From JBBROS01 sp965260935 (lineage in GTDB: Bacteria > Pseudomonadota > Alphaproteobacteria > Acetobacterales > Acetobacteraceae): a stretch of 64,000 nt of DNA. A program made the position numbers and the translations under genes. The DNA lies in contig OZ253374.1 of assembly GCA_965260935.1 (NCBI GenBank), positions 2,976,001 to 3,040,000 of the forward strand. The letters run 5' to 3'. Below, one piece after another: positions 51,458 to 59,721 of this stretch. Position 1 is the stretch's first letter; every line of letters begins with the position of its first letter. The notes beneath the pieces were generated by a model. That model saw only the letters and a list, made by a program, of their open reading frames with translations, searched no databases and was not told the DNA's origin.

Positions 51458-51790
51458 TCCCTGGGTGTGCCACACTCAAAGCGCTCACGGCAACTTAACA
51501 TACCGGTTAGTCTACGGAAGCAGTCGCGACTGTCCGACCCGTTATGAGAATGTCAGAAACAGTTGCGGCAACTCGATGGAGGGTTATCGAAGTCCGCTCT
51601 CGCAAGCGTTCTTGAACCACAGATATCCTGTCCGAGACATCCTTGCTCGGGGAAAGCGAGTGGTTGTACCGGCCGCCAGTGTAATGACGATGAAAACCCG
51701 TTTGCTAGGGCTCAAACACCTCGATCTAACGCGCGTCGAAATCCATACGGATGAAGCGATATCTGTAGGCCATTTCCATATCGGGTCGTG
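51458..51790. other. Gene-free region between mltB-like and XRE genes
   Basis: About 330 bases. Open frames of 60-190 codons exist but lack family resemblance and ribosome sites. A palindrome AGTTGC-G-GCAACT lies at 51561-51573. No other structure was recognised. Confidence 0.4.
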
Positions 51791-51810
51791 AACGAGTGCC
51801 GCAACTCGTT
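51791..51810 (-). terminator. Hairpin at the end of the XRE gene
   Basis: AACGAGT (51791-51797) and ACTCGTT (51804-51810) form a 7-bp stem with a 6-base loop, overlapping the XRE stop codon. No T-tract follows on either strand, so terminator function is uncertain. Confidence 0.3.
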
Positions 51811-52249
51811 AGCCACGCGCTGGCCTGGTTTGTTGCGCAGCGGTTTCAGCCCGCTTCACTTGAGCCGACAATTCATATGCATCGGCCAACAGCGTCAAAC
51901 GCGCTGTGTTCGGTAATTTTCGGAATGCATTGAGCAGCAAGGCTTCTTCGTTGGAGTTTTCCGGCTCCACGTTGGCCTGCGATTGGCTTTCCAGCAGCGT
52001 CCCCACAGGCACGTTCAACGCCTCGGCAAGCTTAATCAGCCTCGAAGTCTCAGGAAAGCAAGTCCCCCAAATCCACGCGTGAACGGCGACTCGGGAAACG
52101 TCCATTGTCCGTGCCAAACTGGCCTGGGTAATGCCTCGCTCCGCCATGATACGGGCTAGGTTGTGACGGAAACGATCCCTCGACGCGTCCGGGCGACCCC
52201 GGCCCTCGCTAGGCCAGCCGCGCAACACCATCGGTTGCCGTTGTGTCAT
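51809..52249 (-). CDS. XRE family helix-turn-helix transcriptional regulator
   Basis: A 146-residue DNA-binding protein. The HTH spans about residues 28-85: FRHNLARIMAERGITQASLA, TMDVSRVAVHAWIWGTCFPE and SRLIKLAEALNVPVGTLLES. The C-terminal part is helical, with no known domain. ATG at 52249 has a strong GGGAGG ribosome site about 6 bases upstream; the 51-codon extension above it is not used. It sits alone beside an IS4-like element, so it may belong to a mobile or phage-derived segment. Target unknown. Confidence 0.85.
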   Translation of the reverse strand: MTQRQPMVLRGWPSEGRGRPDASRDRFRHNLARIMAERGITQASLARTMDVSRVAVHAWIWGTCFPETSRLIKLAEALNVPVGTLLESQSQANVEPENSNEEALLLNAFRKLPNTARLTLLADAYELSAQVKRAETAAQQTRPARG

Positions 52250-52639
52250 CCACACCTCCCTTCCTGGTCGGACCCAAACCTTGCCAGCTCCGGCATGTCC
52301 TGGACTCCCTCTGCTTGCTCGACAATTCGTCACTAACATGATCGTTAAAGCAAGCAATGTTCTAATTTTAGGACTGACGCAAGTTCCTGATTGCTCTCGC
52401 ATCGCGAGAATCGCCTCATCTCATACATTATCGCACGATGTTTTGTGCAAAGTGGGACCTATCAGGGCCGATGAAACGGCTGAATAAGTGGCAGGGCAGC
52501 CTTGCGCCGGCGGTCAGGACACGTTGCCGGCTTGTCCCCGTTGCGCCTGATTGGACCCACCCTCCAGCTTGATCCAGGTCAGCTTGATCCGGGGTGGATC
52601 AGCTTCCCGCAATATCGGGAGCTGGACGGGCCCTCACGA
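52250..52639. other. Gene-free region with repeated GATCC words, possible IS remnant
   Basis: About 390 bases with no gene. Near 52565-52620, AGCTTGATCC occurs twice and is followed by GGATCAGCTTCCCG and a TCCCG...CGGGA palindrome. The pattern resembles remnants of insertion-sequence ends, but no transposase fragment is present. Confidence 0.35.
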
Positions 52640-53893
52640 ATCCCCTCATTTGAGTTGACCCTCTACTAGGCGCGATTCGGGCCGACTTCGTATGACCGCG
52701 GATAGCGGGTATGGAGTCTGGCGGTGGTCAAATTGGAGCGTCCGGACAAGCGGCTGTCGAATGTTCGGGGCTTCCTTGACGAGCTTTATGGTCGCGACCT
52801 GCATGCCAAGCGGGTTGAAGCCCTTGCGGGTGCCACGCTTGGCGTCATGGCGGGCGCTTCGCTCGCGGTGGCGACGATTGGCCAGGCGCTGGCGCAAGCA
52901 CGGGGCTGGGTGACCAAGCATGCGATCAAGCAGGTCGACCGCCTGATAAGCAACGCCGGCATCGAGGTGTGGGACAGCTTCGCCCGCTGGGTCCCGCATC
53001 AGGTCAACGCCCGGCCCAGCATCCTGGTCGCGATGGACTGGACCGACTTCGACCATGACGACCAGTCAACCCTCGTGCTGAGCCTGGTGACGGACCATGG
53101 CCGCGCGGCACCTCTGATATGGCTGACGGTATGGAAAGAGGAGATCGCGACACGGCGCAACGACTACGAGGACGCGTGCCTGTGCCGCCTGGCCGAGACG
53201 GTGCCCCCGCAATGCCGGGTGACGATCCTGGCCGACCGTGGCTTCGGCGACCAGAAGCTGTTCGCCTTTCTGGGCCGGATCGGCTTTGGCTACGTCATCC
53301 GCTTCCGCGGCAACATCCGCGTGACCGATGCCGACGGCACGTCCAAGCCCGCCGCCGAGTGGGTGGGCAAGAGCGGCCGGGCGCGCAAGCTGCGCGATGC
53401 GCGGGTGACGGCCAAGGGGCAGCAGGTCGGCGCCGTTGTGTGCGTTCATGCCAAGGCGATGAGGGAGCCCTGGTGCCTGGCCGCAAGCGACCCGGAGGCG
53501 TCGGCGGCGATGCTGGTCAACCACTATGCCCGCCGCTGGACCATCGAGCCGCAGTTCCGCGACACCAAGGATCTGCGCTTCGGCATGGGACTGTCGTCCA
53601 CCCGCGTCGGCGAACCTATGCGCCGAGACCGGCTGCTGCTGGTCAGCGCCTTCGCGGTCGCGCTGCTGACGCTGCTCGGCGCGGTAGGCGAAAGCCTCGG
53701 CCTGGACCGGTTGCTCAAGTCCAACACCAGCCGGACCCGCACTCACTCGCTGTTTCGGCCGGGCTGCATGCTCGACGAGCTCATCCCCAACATGCCCGAG
53801 CACCGCCTGCTGCCGCTCATGGAAGCGTTCGAGCAAGCGGTCTCAAAGGCACCAGATTTCAGCGGATTGTATGCTCAGGCGAAATGAGGGGAT
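52640..53893 (+). mobile_element. IS4-like insertion sequence, about 1254 bp
   Basis: The element has perfect 12-bp inverted repeats: ATCCCCTCATTT at 52640-52651 and AAATGAGGGGAT at 53882-53893. One intact transposase lies between them. I see no matching target duplication outside the repeats. The right end is 19 bases from the end of asnB. Confidence 0.7.
52724..53887 (+). CDS. IS4 family transposase
   Basis: A 387-residue DDE transposase. The catalytic motifs are VAMDWTDFDHDD (Asp105), ILADRGFGDQKLF and the C-terminal ARRWTIEPQFRDTKDLRFGM, which contains the IS4-type Y/R-x2-E-x6-K spacing. The start is GTG. The stop lies inside the right inverted repeat. The frame is intact, so the element may be active. 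Confidence 0.85.
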   Translation: MVKLERPDKRLSNVRGFLDELYGRDLHAKRVEALAGATLGVMAGASLAVATIGQALAQARGWVTKHAIKQVDRLISNAGIEVWDSFARWVPHQVNARPSILVAMDWTDFDHDDQSTLVLSLVTDHGRAAPLIWLTVWKEEIATRRNDYEDACLCRLAETVPPQCRVTILADRGFGDQKLFAFLGRIGFGYVIRFRGNIRVTDADGTSKPAAEWVGKSGRARKLRDARVTAKGQQVGAVVCVHAKAMREPWCLAASDPEASAAMLVNHYARRWTIEPQFRDTKDLRFGMGLSSTRVGEPMRRDRLLLVSAFAVALLTLLGAVGESLGLDRLLKSNTSRTRTHSLFRPGCMLDELIPNMPEHRLLPLMEAFEQAVSKAPDFSGLYAQAK

Positions 53894-53912
53894 GGCTGAG
53901 GTACGGGCCTGC

Positions 53913-55823
53913 TTATTCCACGGCACTGGCCATCGCCTCCGAGACCGTCGCAGCTTGATCGAACAAGAAACCCTCGAACGCCAGCAACAGCCAGAGCGGG
54001 CCAGCAAAATTTGCCCGGCCCTGCTCATGCCGGTCGATCAATCCGGCTATCGCGGCCCGGTCGAAAAGCCCGCAATCCTGCATCGGCCCGGCAAGCAAGC
54101 GTTCGCGGACGCGAGCGGATTCCCGTCGGAGGAGATCGCCGAGGCCCATCGCGAAGCCCTGCTTGCGACGATAAAGCAACTCGTGCGGCGCCATCGGCTC
54201 CAGCGCCTTTTTCAACAGCCACTTCCCGCGAAGCCTGCGAAGCTTGAAGGCGCTCGGCAGCGACATGCCCCACTCAGCGAAATGATGGTCAAGAAAGGGA
54301 GCTCGCACCTCCAATGAATGCGCCATGCTCGTTCGATCCACCTTTGTCAGAATATCCCCGACGAGATAAGTATTGATATCAACATATTGAGCCTGCAGCA
54401 AACAATCGTCGCCGCCGCACGCCTGCATGAGATCCTGTATCCGGGCCGCCGGGTCGTATCCATCGAGCTGCGACCGTAAGTTTTTACTGAACATTTGCCG
54501 TCGTTGCCCGTGCTGGACTTTGGCAACCGTTTGATAATACCCCAGGGCGCTTTCAAGGCTGATTTCCGTAAGCGTATGCTTGGCTCGCAGCCAGCGCGGC
54601 GCCCAATCCATTTTCGGGTAAGCCGCGGCAAGCTGGCCCAAGGCCCGCCGGCGGACGGACGCAGGCAGGTAGGTTCGCGCCGCCTCGGTAATCTGGTGCC
54701 ACCGATACCGTCGGTACCCGGCAAACACCTCGTCGCCGCCATCGCCCGACAGCGAGACGGTCACGTGCCGGCGCGCCAGGGCGCACACTGCTTCTGTTGG
54801 AACCGACGAGCTGTCCCCGAACGGCTCGCCGAAAATCCGCGCTTGCCTGCGTGCCGCATGGAGGTAATCAGGCTGCGCTTGATCGGTATGGTGCTCGGTC
54901 CTGTAGCGTCTCGCGATCAATTGCGCGAGCGGTGTTTCATCCTCCGCACCGGGAAAGCCGATGGTGAATGTCGATAACGGAGATGTTTTAAGCATCGCGG
55001 CCGTCGCGACGACGGCGCTGCTGTCCACCCCGCCGGACAGGAACGCGCCCAACGGCACGTCGGCGATAAGCTGCGATTGAGTGGCTTGCTTGAGTTTTTG
55101 GCGCAACGTTTCGATCGCGTCGGCTTCCGAGGCGTCAACCGATGCCGTCGGCGCAGACCAGTAACGCCGGGGCGCGCCGTGGCTGCCGGGTCGTAACAGC
55201 AGGTAGTGCGCCGCTGGCAGCTTGTGTATGCCGTCGAATATGGTGTGCGGGTCCGGAACGTAGCCAAGCGCGAAGAAGTCGTCCACGGCCGCAGCCGAGA
55301 TCCGCTTCGGCAGATCGCGCACCTGTTCAAGCGCGCTCATCTCCGAGCCGAACACGAGCGACCCATCCGGACGCCTCGCGTAATAGAGAGGCTTTTCTCC
55401 AAACCGGTCGCGGGCCAGGAACAAGGTTTTCTGGTTCCGATCCCACAAGGCGATGCTGAACTGGCCGTTCAACCGTTTCAAGCAGTCCGGGCCCCATGCT
55501 TCCCAAGCATGGATGATCGCCTCGGTATCGGAATGATTGCGGAAAACGTGCCCCATGGCCTGGAGCTCTGGCCTCAGCTCCGCAAAATTGTAGATCTCCC
55601 CATTGAAAACGATAACGACGGAATGGTCCTCGTTCCACATGGGCTGGTGCCCGCCAGCCACGTCGATGATTGACAAACGCCGATGCCCCAGCCCGATCCC
55701 CGGCTCGGTATGAAACCCCTCGCCATCCGGGCCGCGATGGATCAGCGCCGTCGTCATCCGCTCCAGCAACGCGCGGTCAACGGGGGCGCCCGCGTGATGG
55801 TAAATTCCAGCTAAGCCGCACAT
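53913..55823 (-). CDS. Asparagine synthase-type amidotransferase, exosortase-A (XrtA) associated
   Basis: A 636-residue class II glutamine amidotransferase. The nucleophile is Cys2 (MCGLAGIYHHAGAPVD), and the N-terminal Ntn domain includes NGEIYNFAEL. The C-terminal AsnB-type ATP-pyrophosphatase domain has FLSGGVDSSAVVA and VSLSGDGGDEVFAGYRRYRW. The pattern (IHRGPDGEGFHTEPGIGLGH and GEPFGDSSSVPTEAVCALAR) fits the exosortase-A system amidotransferase 1 family rather than housekeeping AsnB. It probably amidates a sugar of the EPS made with PEP-CTERM systems. It lies 70 bases after the flippase gene and next to an IS4-like element. Confidence 0.85.
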   Translation of the reverse strand: MCGLAGIYHHAGAPVDRALLERMTTALIHRGPDGEGFHTEPGIGLGHRRLSIIDVAGGHQPMWNEDHSVVIVFNGEIYNFAELRPELQAMGHVFRNHSDTEAIIHAWEAWGPDCLKRLNGQFSIALWDRNQKTLFLARDRFGEKPLYYARRPDGSLVFGSEMSALEQVRDLPKRISAAAVDDFFALGYVPDPHTIFDGIHKLPAAHYLLLRPGSHGAPRRYWSAPTASVDASEADAIETLRQKLKQATQSQLIADVPLGAFLSGGVDSSAVVATAAMLKTSPLSTFTIGFPGAEDETPLAQLIARRYRTEHHTDQAQPDYLHAARRQARIFGEPFGDSSSVPTEAVCALARRHVTVSLSGDGGDEVFAGYRRYRWHQITEAARTYLPASVRRRALGQLAAAYPKMDWAPRWLRAKHTLTEISLESALGYYQTVAKVQHGQRRQMFSKNLRSQLDGYDPAARIQDLMQACGGDDCLLQAQYVDINTYLVGDILTKVDRTSMAHSLEVRAPFLDHHFAEWGMSLPSAFKLRRLRGKWLLKKALEPMAPHELLYRRKQGFAMGLGDLLRRESARVRERLLAGPMQDCGLFDRAAIAGLIDRHEQGRANFAGPLWLLLAFEGFLFDQAATVSEAMASAVE

Positions 55824-55893
55824 GACTGGTTCTTTCCTTGGCAGCTAAGTCAAACGCAAAGTTCGGTCGCTGAGTGGATCGCGGGACCCTGGA

Positions 55894-58155
55894 TCAGGCA
55901 TGTTGCGCCGGGCAAGGGCGCCGGACGGTTTGAAGATGTTGAACCACCCGAACAAAACAACTGATTTTCGCCGCGAATTCAATGTTCAGGCCGCCGCTGG
56001 CGCCGATACCCGCACGATCCGGGGCGACGACCTGGATCGTTAAAGGGCGATCTGGGTATTGTTCTCTCAAACGTTGCGCCTCATGCCCGGCGTCGACGAC
56101 CAACACGTCCGCGGTTGAGACAACCATTCGCTCAATCATGTTGCCTAAGGCCTTGCCCATAAAAGAGTGCGCTGCCTGACGTTCATGAGGCTCAGATTCT
56201 AGATCGGCAATCCAAGGCGCACCGACTCGGGACTTTATGACCGCTGCGGCAACGTGGTGAAGGCCGTAAGGGCCGCTTGTCAGCAGAACCGTTTCGGCGT
56301 CAGCCTCGCGGCTTGCCGCCTTGCAAGCGGCGATAAGCCAATGCAACCGCGCGTTGACTGGCAATAAGCGCCCCAGCCGTCCTGGGGCAAGCCAATTGCC
56401 AGCCCGGATTTGTTCTCTGCGCGGCGATGAGATCGAGACAAGGCGGGTTTCGCGGCTGCGAGGGCGCTCGTTCGAAAGGTCGTCCGTGATTGCCACAGTG
56501 ACTGTGCCGGCCGACGCCAGACCCTCGGCAAGGCGCCTGGGCAAGGGCGTTTGTTGTCCGGAACGATGTGACCTGGGCGGCTCAATCAGCAACAATTTCC
56601 GCTCAGCCGGCCGGTCAGGCAAAGAGCTAGCCTTTGCCGGCAGGATAAAGCGGGACGCCATGGACGCAATAAAAGACAGAATCCCCCATCGCTCAGCCGA
56701 GGACAGGAAAACGCGCGTCGCGAGCAGGCAGAAAAGGATAGACCAGAATGCATCCAGCAAAATTTGCGTTGGAAGCGCAGTTGTCCGTGTCAATTGGCCC
56801 AGAAGGTAGATTGCTGCCAGAAGAACCGCGACCCGGACATAAGCAGCGATGTTGATCGGCAATCTGTGCTCGGCATTCGAGACCACCCAGCAGACGATCA
56901 TGTATGAAAACCAGGTCAGGAAGGTCGAGACGGCCGCTCCGTATATTCCGTAAGCAGGGATCAGGATCGCATTAAGGCCGATGTTGGCCGCCGCGCCGCC
57001 AAGGGCTATGTTGCCGACCAGGCCGGCTCTTTTATTGATCAGCAGAAGCGCGCGGAAAAAATCGCCGATCTCGCGTGCCAAATATGCAGCGATGATGATC
57101 GGCAGCAGCAGCGGAGGCGGAAAGTAATCCGGCGGCACCATGACATGCAGCAGTTCAGGGCTGAACAAGGCAATGGCCAGGCCAGTGGCGAACAAGGCAT
57201 AGGTGAAATAAGCGCCGACGCGGGCGAATTGCTCCTGCCATTTCGGCTGGCCGACGTAGCGGTACAGCGTCGCGTTCCAGCTCTTGGCGAAACTGTCTCC
57301 GACCAACGCGCTCACGAGGATGGCGAATTTATAAGCGAGCGCGTATCGCCCGAGCTCGGCCAAGCTCACCGAGGAGCTTAGAAAGAATCGGTCCGAGAAA
57401 TGGATGGCAAAATACGACAGGCTGGAAAGGACGAGCGGGGCGCCGAACCGAACCAACTCCGGCACGAACATCCGGCGCCATGCCCAACCAACGTCGCGGC
57501 GCATCCGAAACAGAAGGAACACGCTGCTCGAGACCGTCACGATCAGCTTGCTGCTGACGAACCCCCAAACGCCGGCCTCGAACACGCCGATGAACACGAT
57601 GTTGAGGCCGAGCGTCAGAAAGAGCGTGACCAGAGTATACTTCAGGAAAAAGCCCGCATTGTCCCGGATGCGTTCGTAGACCAACACGACCTCGATCATG
57701 TTGCTGAAGAACATCGCGATAAAGGCGGCTTGCAGCAACCTGACCCAGGTGTCGTCGTGAAAGACCAATAAGCTGATTGGCCGCGCAGCCGTCACGGCCA
57801 CGACCGTCACCAGCGCGCTCAAAATCCCGGTTGCGATCAACGACGTCGAAACAACGGCCTGCTCGTTCTCCACGGTCTGCTGGTCGTGGAACAAGCGGCT
57901 CAGCGCGGCGCCGATCGCCTGAAGCCCGAACGCGATCGCGACCGTCTGCGTGCTGAGTTCGACCAGCTCGATCAAGCCATACTGCGCAGGGCTCAGGAAA
58001 CGCGAGTAGAACGGGATGGCCAGAAAGCCGACGGCACGGATAATGACGTTGCCGATCAAGTAAAGCGACGAGTCCTGGAGCAGGCGTCCGAGCTTCGGCG
58101 ACACGCCATGAGATCGAGGCCGGCGCTCGACGTCTGTTTCGGCGCTCACGCCCAT
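55894..58155 (-). CDS. Oligosaccharide flippase fused to an N-terminal GT4 half-domain
   Basis: A 753-residue two-part protein. Residues about 20-500 form a Wzx-type flippase with 12 or more membrane segments (LYLIGNVIIRAVGFLAIPFY), which moves lipid-linked oligosaccharide across the inner membrane. After a basic linker, residues about 525-720 resemble the N-terminal half of a GT-B/GT4 glycosyltransferase (LLLIEPPRSHRSGQQTPLPR, LLTSGPYGLHHVAAAVIKSR, STADVLVVDAGHEAQRL). The catalytic C-terminal Rossmann half is missing. The tail reads like non-homologous sequence, so the fusion may be a truncated or decayed gene pair. The gene is first in a two-gene run with the amidotransferase. Confidence 0.82.
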   Translation of the reverse strand: MGVSAETDVERRPRSHGVSPKLGRLLQDSSLYLIGNVIIRAVGFLAIPFYSRFLSPAQYGLIELVELSTQTVAIAFGLQAIGAALSRLFHDQQTVENEQAVVSTSLIATGILSALVTVVAVTAARPISLLVFHDDTWVRLLQAAFIAMFFSNMIEVVLVYERIRDNAGFFLKYTLVTLFLTLGLNIVFIGVFEAGVWGFVSSKLIVTVSSSVFLLFRMRRDVGWAWRRMFVPELVRFGAPLVLSSLSYFAIHFSDRFFLSSSVSLAELGRYALAYKFAILVSALVGDSFAKSWNATLYRYVGQPKWQEQFARVGAYFTYALFATGLAIALFSPELLHVMVPPDYFPPPLLLPIIIAAYLAREIGDFFRALLLINKRAGLVGNIALGGAAANIGLNAILIPAYGIYGAAVSTFLTWFSYMIVCWVVSNAEHRLPINIAAYVRVAVLLAAIYLLGQLTRTTALPTQILLDAFWSILFCLLATRVFLSSAERWGILSFIASMASRFILPAKASSLPDRPAERKLLLIEPPRSHRSGQQTPLPRRLAEGLASAGTVTVAITDDLSNERPRSRETRLVSISSPRREQIRAGNWLAPGRLGRLLPVNARLHWLIAACKAASREADAETVLLTSGPYGLHHVAAAVIKSRVGAPWIADLESEPHERQAAHSFMGKALGNMIERMVVSTADVLVVDAGHEAQRLREQYPDRPLTIQVVAPDRAGIGASGGLNIEFAAKISCFVRVVQHLQTVRRPCPAQHA

Positions 58156-58366
58156 CGACCCAAATACAATTCATCCGACCGCATACGCCGCAGGCCGGAA
58201 CGGTAGAGAGGCATAAGCGGATGCACAATCAGGAGTATTGGTAGGAAATATTGTGAGTGCATTAGAGTGCCACATCGTTCATATCGGCTTCAAGGTTACG
58301 CCCGTCTCGTGTACGATGTTTTAACGATCCACGGATAAAACGCTGTGGCCGCATGGTGCGGCCGGG
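58156..58366. other. Divergent intergenic region of the EPS locus
   Basis: About 210 bases between the flippase and deacetylase genes, which diverge. It holds CACAAT...ATTGTG words (58224-58255) and a GGCCGC/GCGGCC hairpin (58347-58363) just before the deacetylase GTG. A TGGCAC...ATGCA word on the - strand resembles a sigma-54 site, but its spacing is 9 instead of 10. Confidence 0.4.
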
Positions 58367-59443
58367 GTGGAGACTGACCGTTTGTTGAGCGACACGATAG
58401 CTGATTCCCGAAAACGAGAGTCAAATCGATCAGTGCAGACGCTGTTCAACGGGCCGCGGTTCTTAACCGTTCCGGCCGATTGGCAGCCGACGCTGCTCGT
58501 CGTCATCGATACGGAAGAAGAGTTCGATTGGAGGGCGCAGCCCAACCCGGCCAGCCGTTCGGTCACGAACGTCCAATCGATCCCGGCCTTGCAGTCAATC
58601 TTCGACCGGTACGGCGTCCGGCCAGCCTACCTAGTGGATTACCCGGTCGCCTCGGCGCCCGAGGCCGTTGCCGTGCTACGGTCAATCGCCGACGATGGGC
58701 GGTGCGAGATCGGAGCCCACCTTCATCCGTGGGTCACGCCTCCGATCGAGGAAGACGTGAACCTTTGGCACTCCTTCGCATGCAACCTTCCAAACGACCT
58801 TGAACGGCGCAAGATCGAGACACTCACGCGGTCGATCGAAAGCGTGTTCGGCGTGGCGCCCACGATCTTCAAGGCCGGGGCTTACGGCATCGGCCGGCGT
58901 ACGCCCGGCATTCTCGCCGAGTTGGGCTACAGGATCGACACCAGCCTGGTGCCGTTCACGGACTTCACGGCAATCGGCGGGCCGGATTTCCGAGACTGGA
59001 CCGGCCAACCGTTCGAAACCTCGGAGGGCATCATCGAGATGCCGCTTTCCGCCGGGTTCTCCGGCCGGTTCGCGAAGCATGGCCAGCATCTGTTCCCCCG
59101 GCTCGACCGCCCGATCGGGCGGACACTCCATCTGCCCGGCATCGCCGCGCGCCTAGCCCTGCTCGAGCGTCTTCGCCTGAGTCCCGAGGGGCATACCCTC
59201 GCGGAAATGATTCGCCTGATCGACGCGGCGCTCGCCAGGCGGGAGCGCCTGTTCATGCTGACGCTTCACAGCTCCACCCTTCTGCCCGGCGCCACGCATT
59301 ACGCCCGCACGCCTGCCGAGCGAGCAACCTTCCTTCAACGAATCGAGGACTTCCTGCACTACTTCCATCAAATCATCGGCGGCTGCTCTGCCAAGCTGTC
59401 GGAGACCGCTTTAACCTTGTCCGCCCGGCGGCGCACGCCATGA
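58367..59443 (+). CDS. Polysaccharide deacetylase family protein
   Basis: A 358-residue carbohydrate esterase 4/NodB-fold protein. The metal-binding region is VVIDTEEEFDWRAQPNP, and the histidines are in EIGAHLHPWVTPP. FKAGAYGIGRRTPGILAELG and LFMLTLHSSTLLPGA complete the fold. No signal peptide is seen, so it may act on a cytoplasmic or membrane-bound intermediate. It resembles deacetylases found in EPS loci. Start is GTG at 58367. It overlaps the Gfo/Idh fragment by 4 bases. Confidence 0.86.
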   Translation: METDRLLSDTIADSRKRESNRSVQTLFNGPRFLTVPADWQPTLLVVIDTEEEFDWRAQPNPASRSVTNVQSIPALQSIFDRYGVRPAYLVDYPVASAPEAVAVLRSIADDGRCEIGAHLHPWVTPPIEEDVNLWHSFACNLPNDLERRKIETLTRSIESVFGVAPTIFKAGAYGIGRRTPGILAELGYRIDTSLVPFTDFTAIGGPDFRDWTGQPFETSEGIIEMPLSAGFSGRFAKHGQHLFPRLDRPIGRTLHLPGIAARLALLERLRLSPEGHTLAEMIRLIDAALARRERLFMLTLHSSTLLPGATHYARTPAERATFLQRIEDFLHYFHQIIGGCSAKLSETALTLSARRRTP

Positions 59444-59721
59444 GCCGCGTTTGCCTTGTCGGCGCGGGCTATATTTCGCGCGTCCACTCGGAGGCTATCG
59501 GCAGCATTCCGGGCCTTCACGTCACCGCCGTCGTGGACCCGAACGAGTCCGCGGCCCGGGCACTTGCCGGGCCGGGAACCGCGGTGCACGCGTCGGTTGA
59601 CCACGCTTTGGCCGCGGGAGGGTTTGACCGGGCGCACGTCCTGGCGCCGCCTGACCGGCATGAGTCGGCCGCCGACCCGGCTCGCTCCGTCGAGCGCGCG
59701 ATCCGCGTCCACGCAAGCTGA
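59440..59721 (+). pseudogene. Truncated Gfo/Idh/MocA oxidoreductase, N-terminal Rossmann part only
   Basis: Only 93 residues remain of a family whose members normally have about 330-380. The N-terminal NAD(P)-binding part is clear: MSRVCLVGAGYISRVHSEAI, HVTAVVDPNESAARAL, and HVLAPPDRHESAA. The expected GKHVFVEKP catalytic lysine motif and the C-terminal substrate domain are absent. The frame ends one base into the next gene. Such oxidoreductases often make UDP-sugar intermediates in EPS loci. It is probably decayed by deletion. Confidence 0.7.

Noticed and set aside
51225..51791. 188-codon + frame after the XRE gene
   Set aside because: Its first part is antisense to the mltB-like gene and the rest lacks any recognisable domain or ribosome site.
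58256..58275. Sigma-54-like site TGGCAC...ATGCA on the - strand before the flippase
   Set aside because: The GG-to-GC spacing is 9 bases; sigma-54 promoters need 10. It may still be a decayed site, but I would not annotate it.
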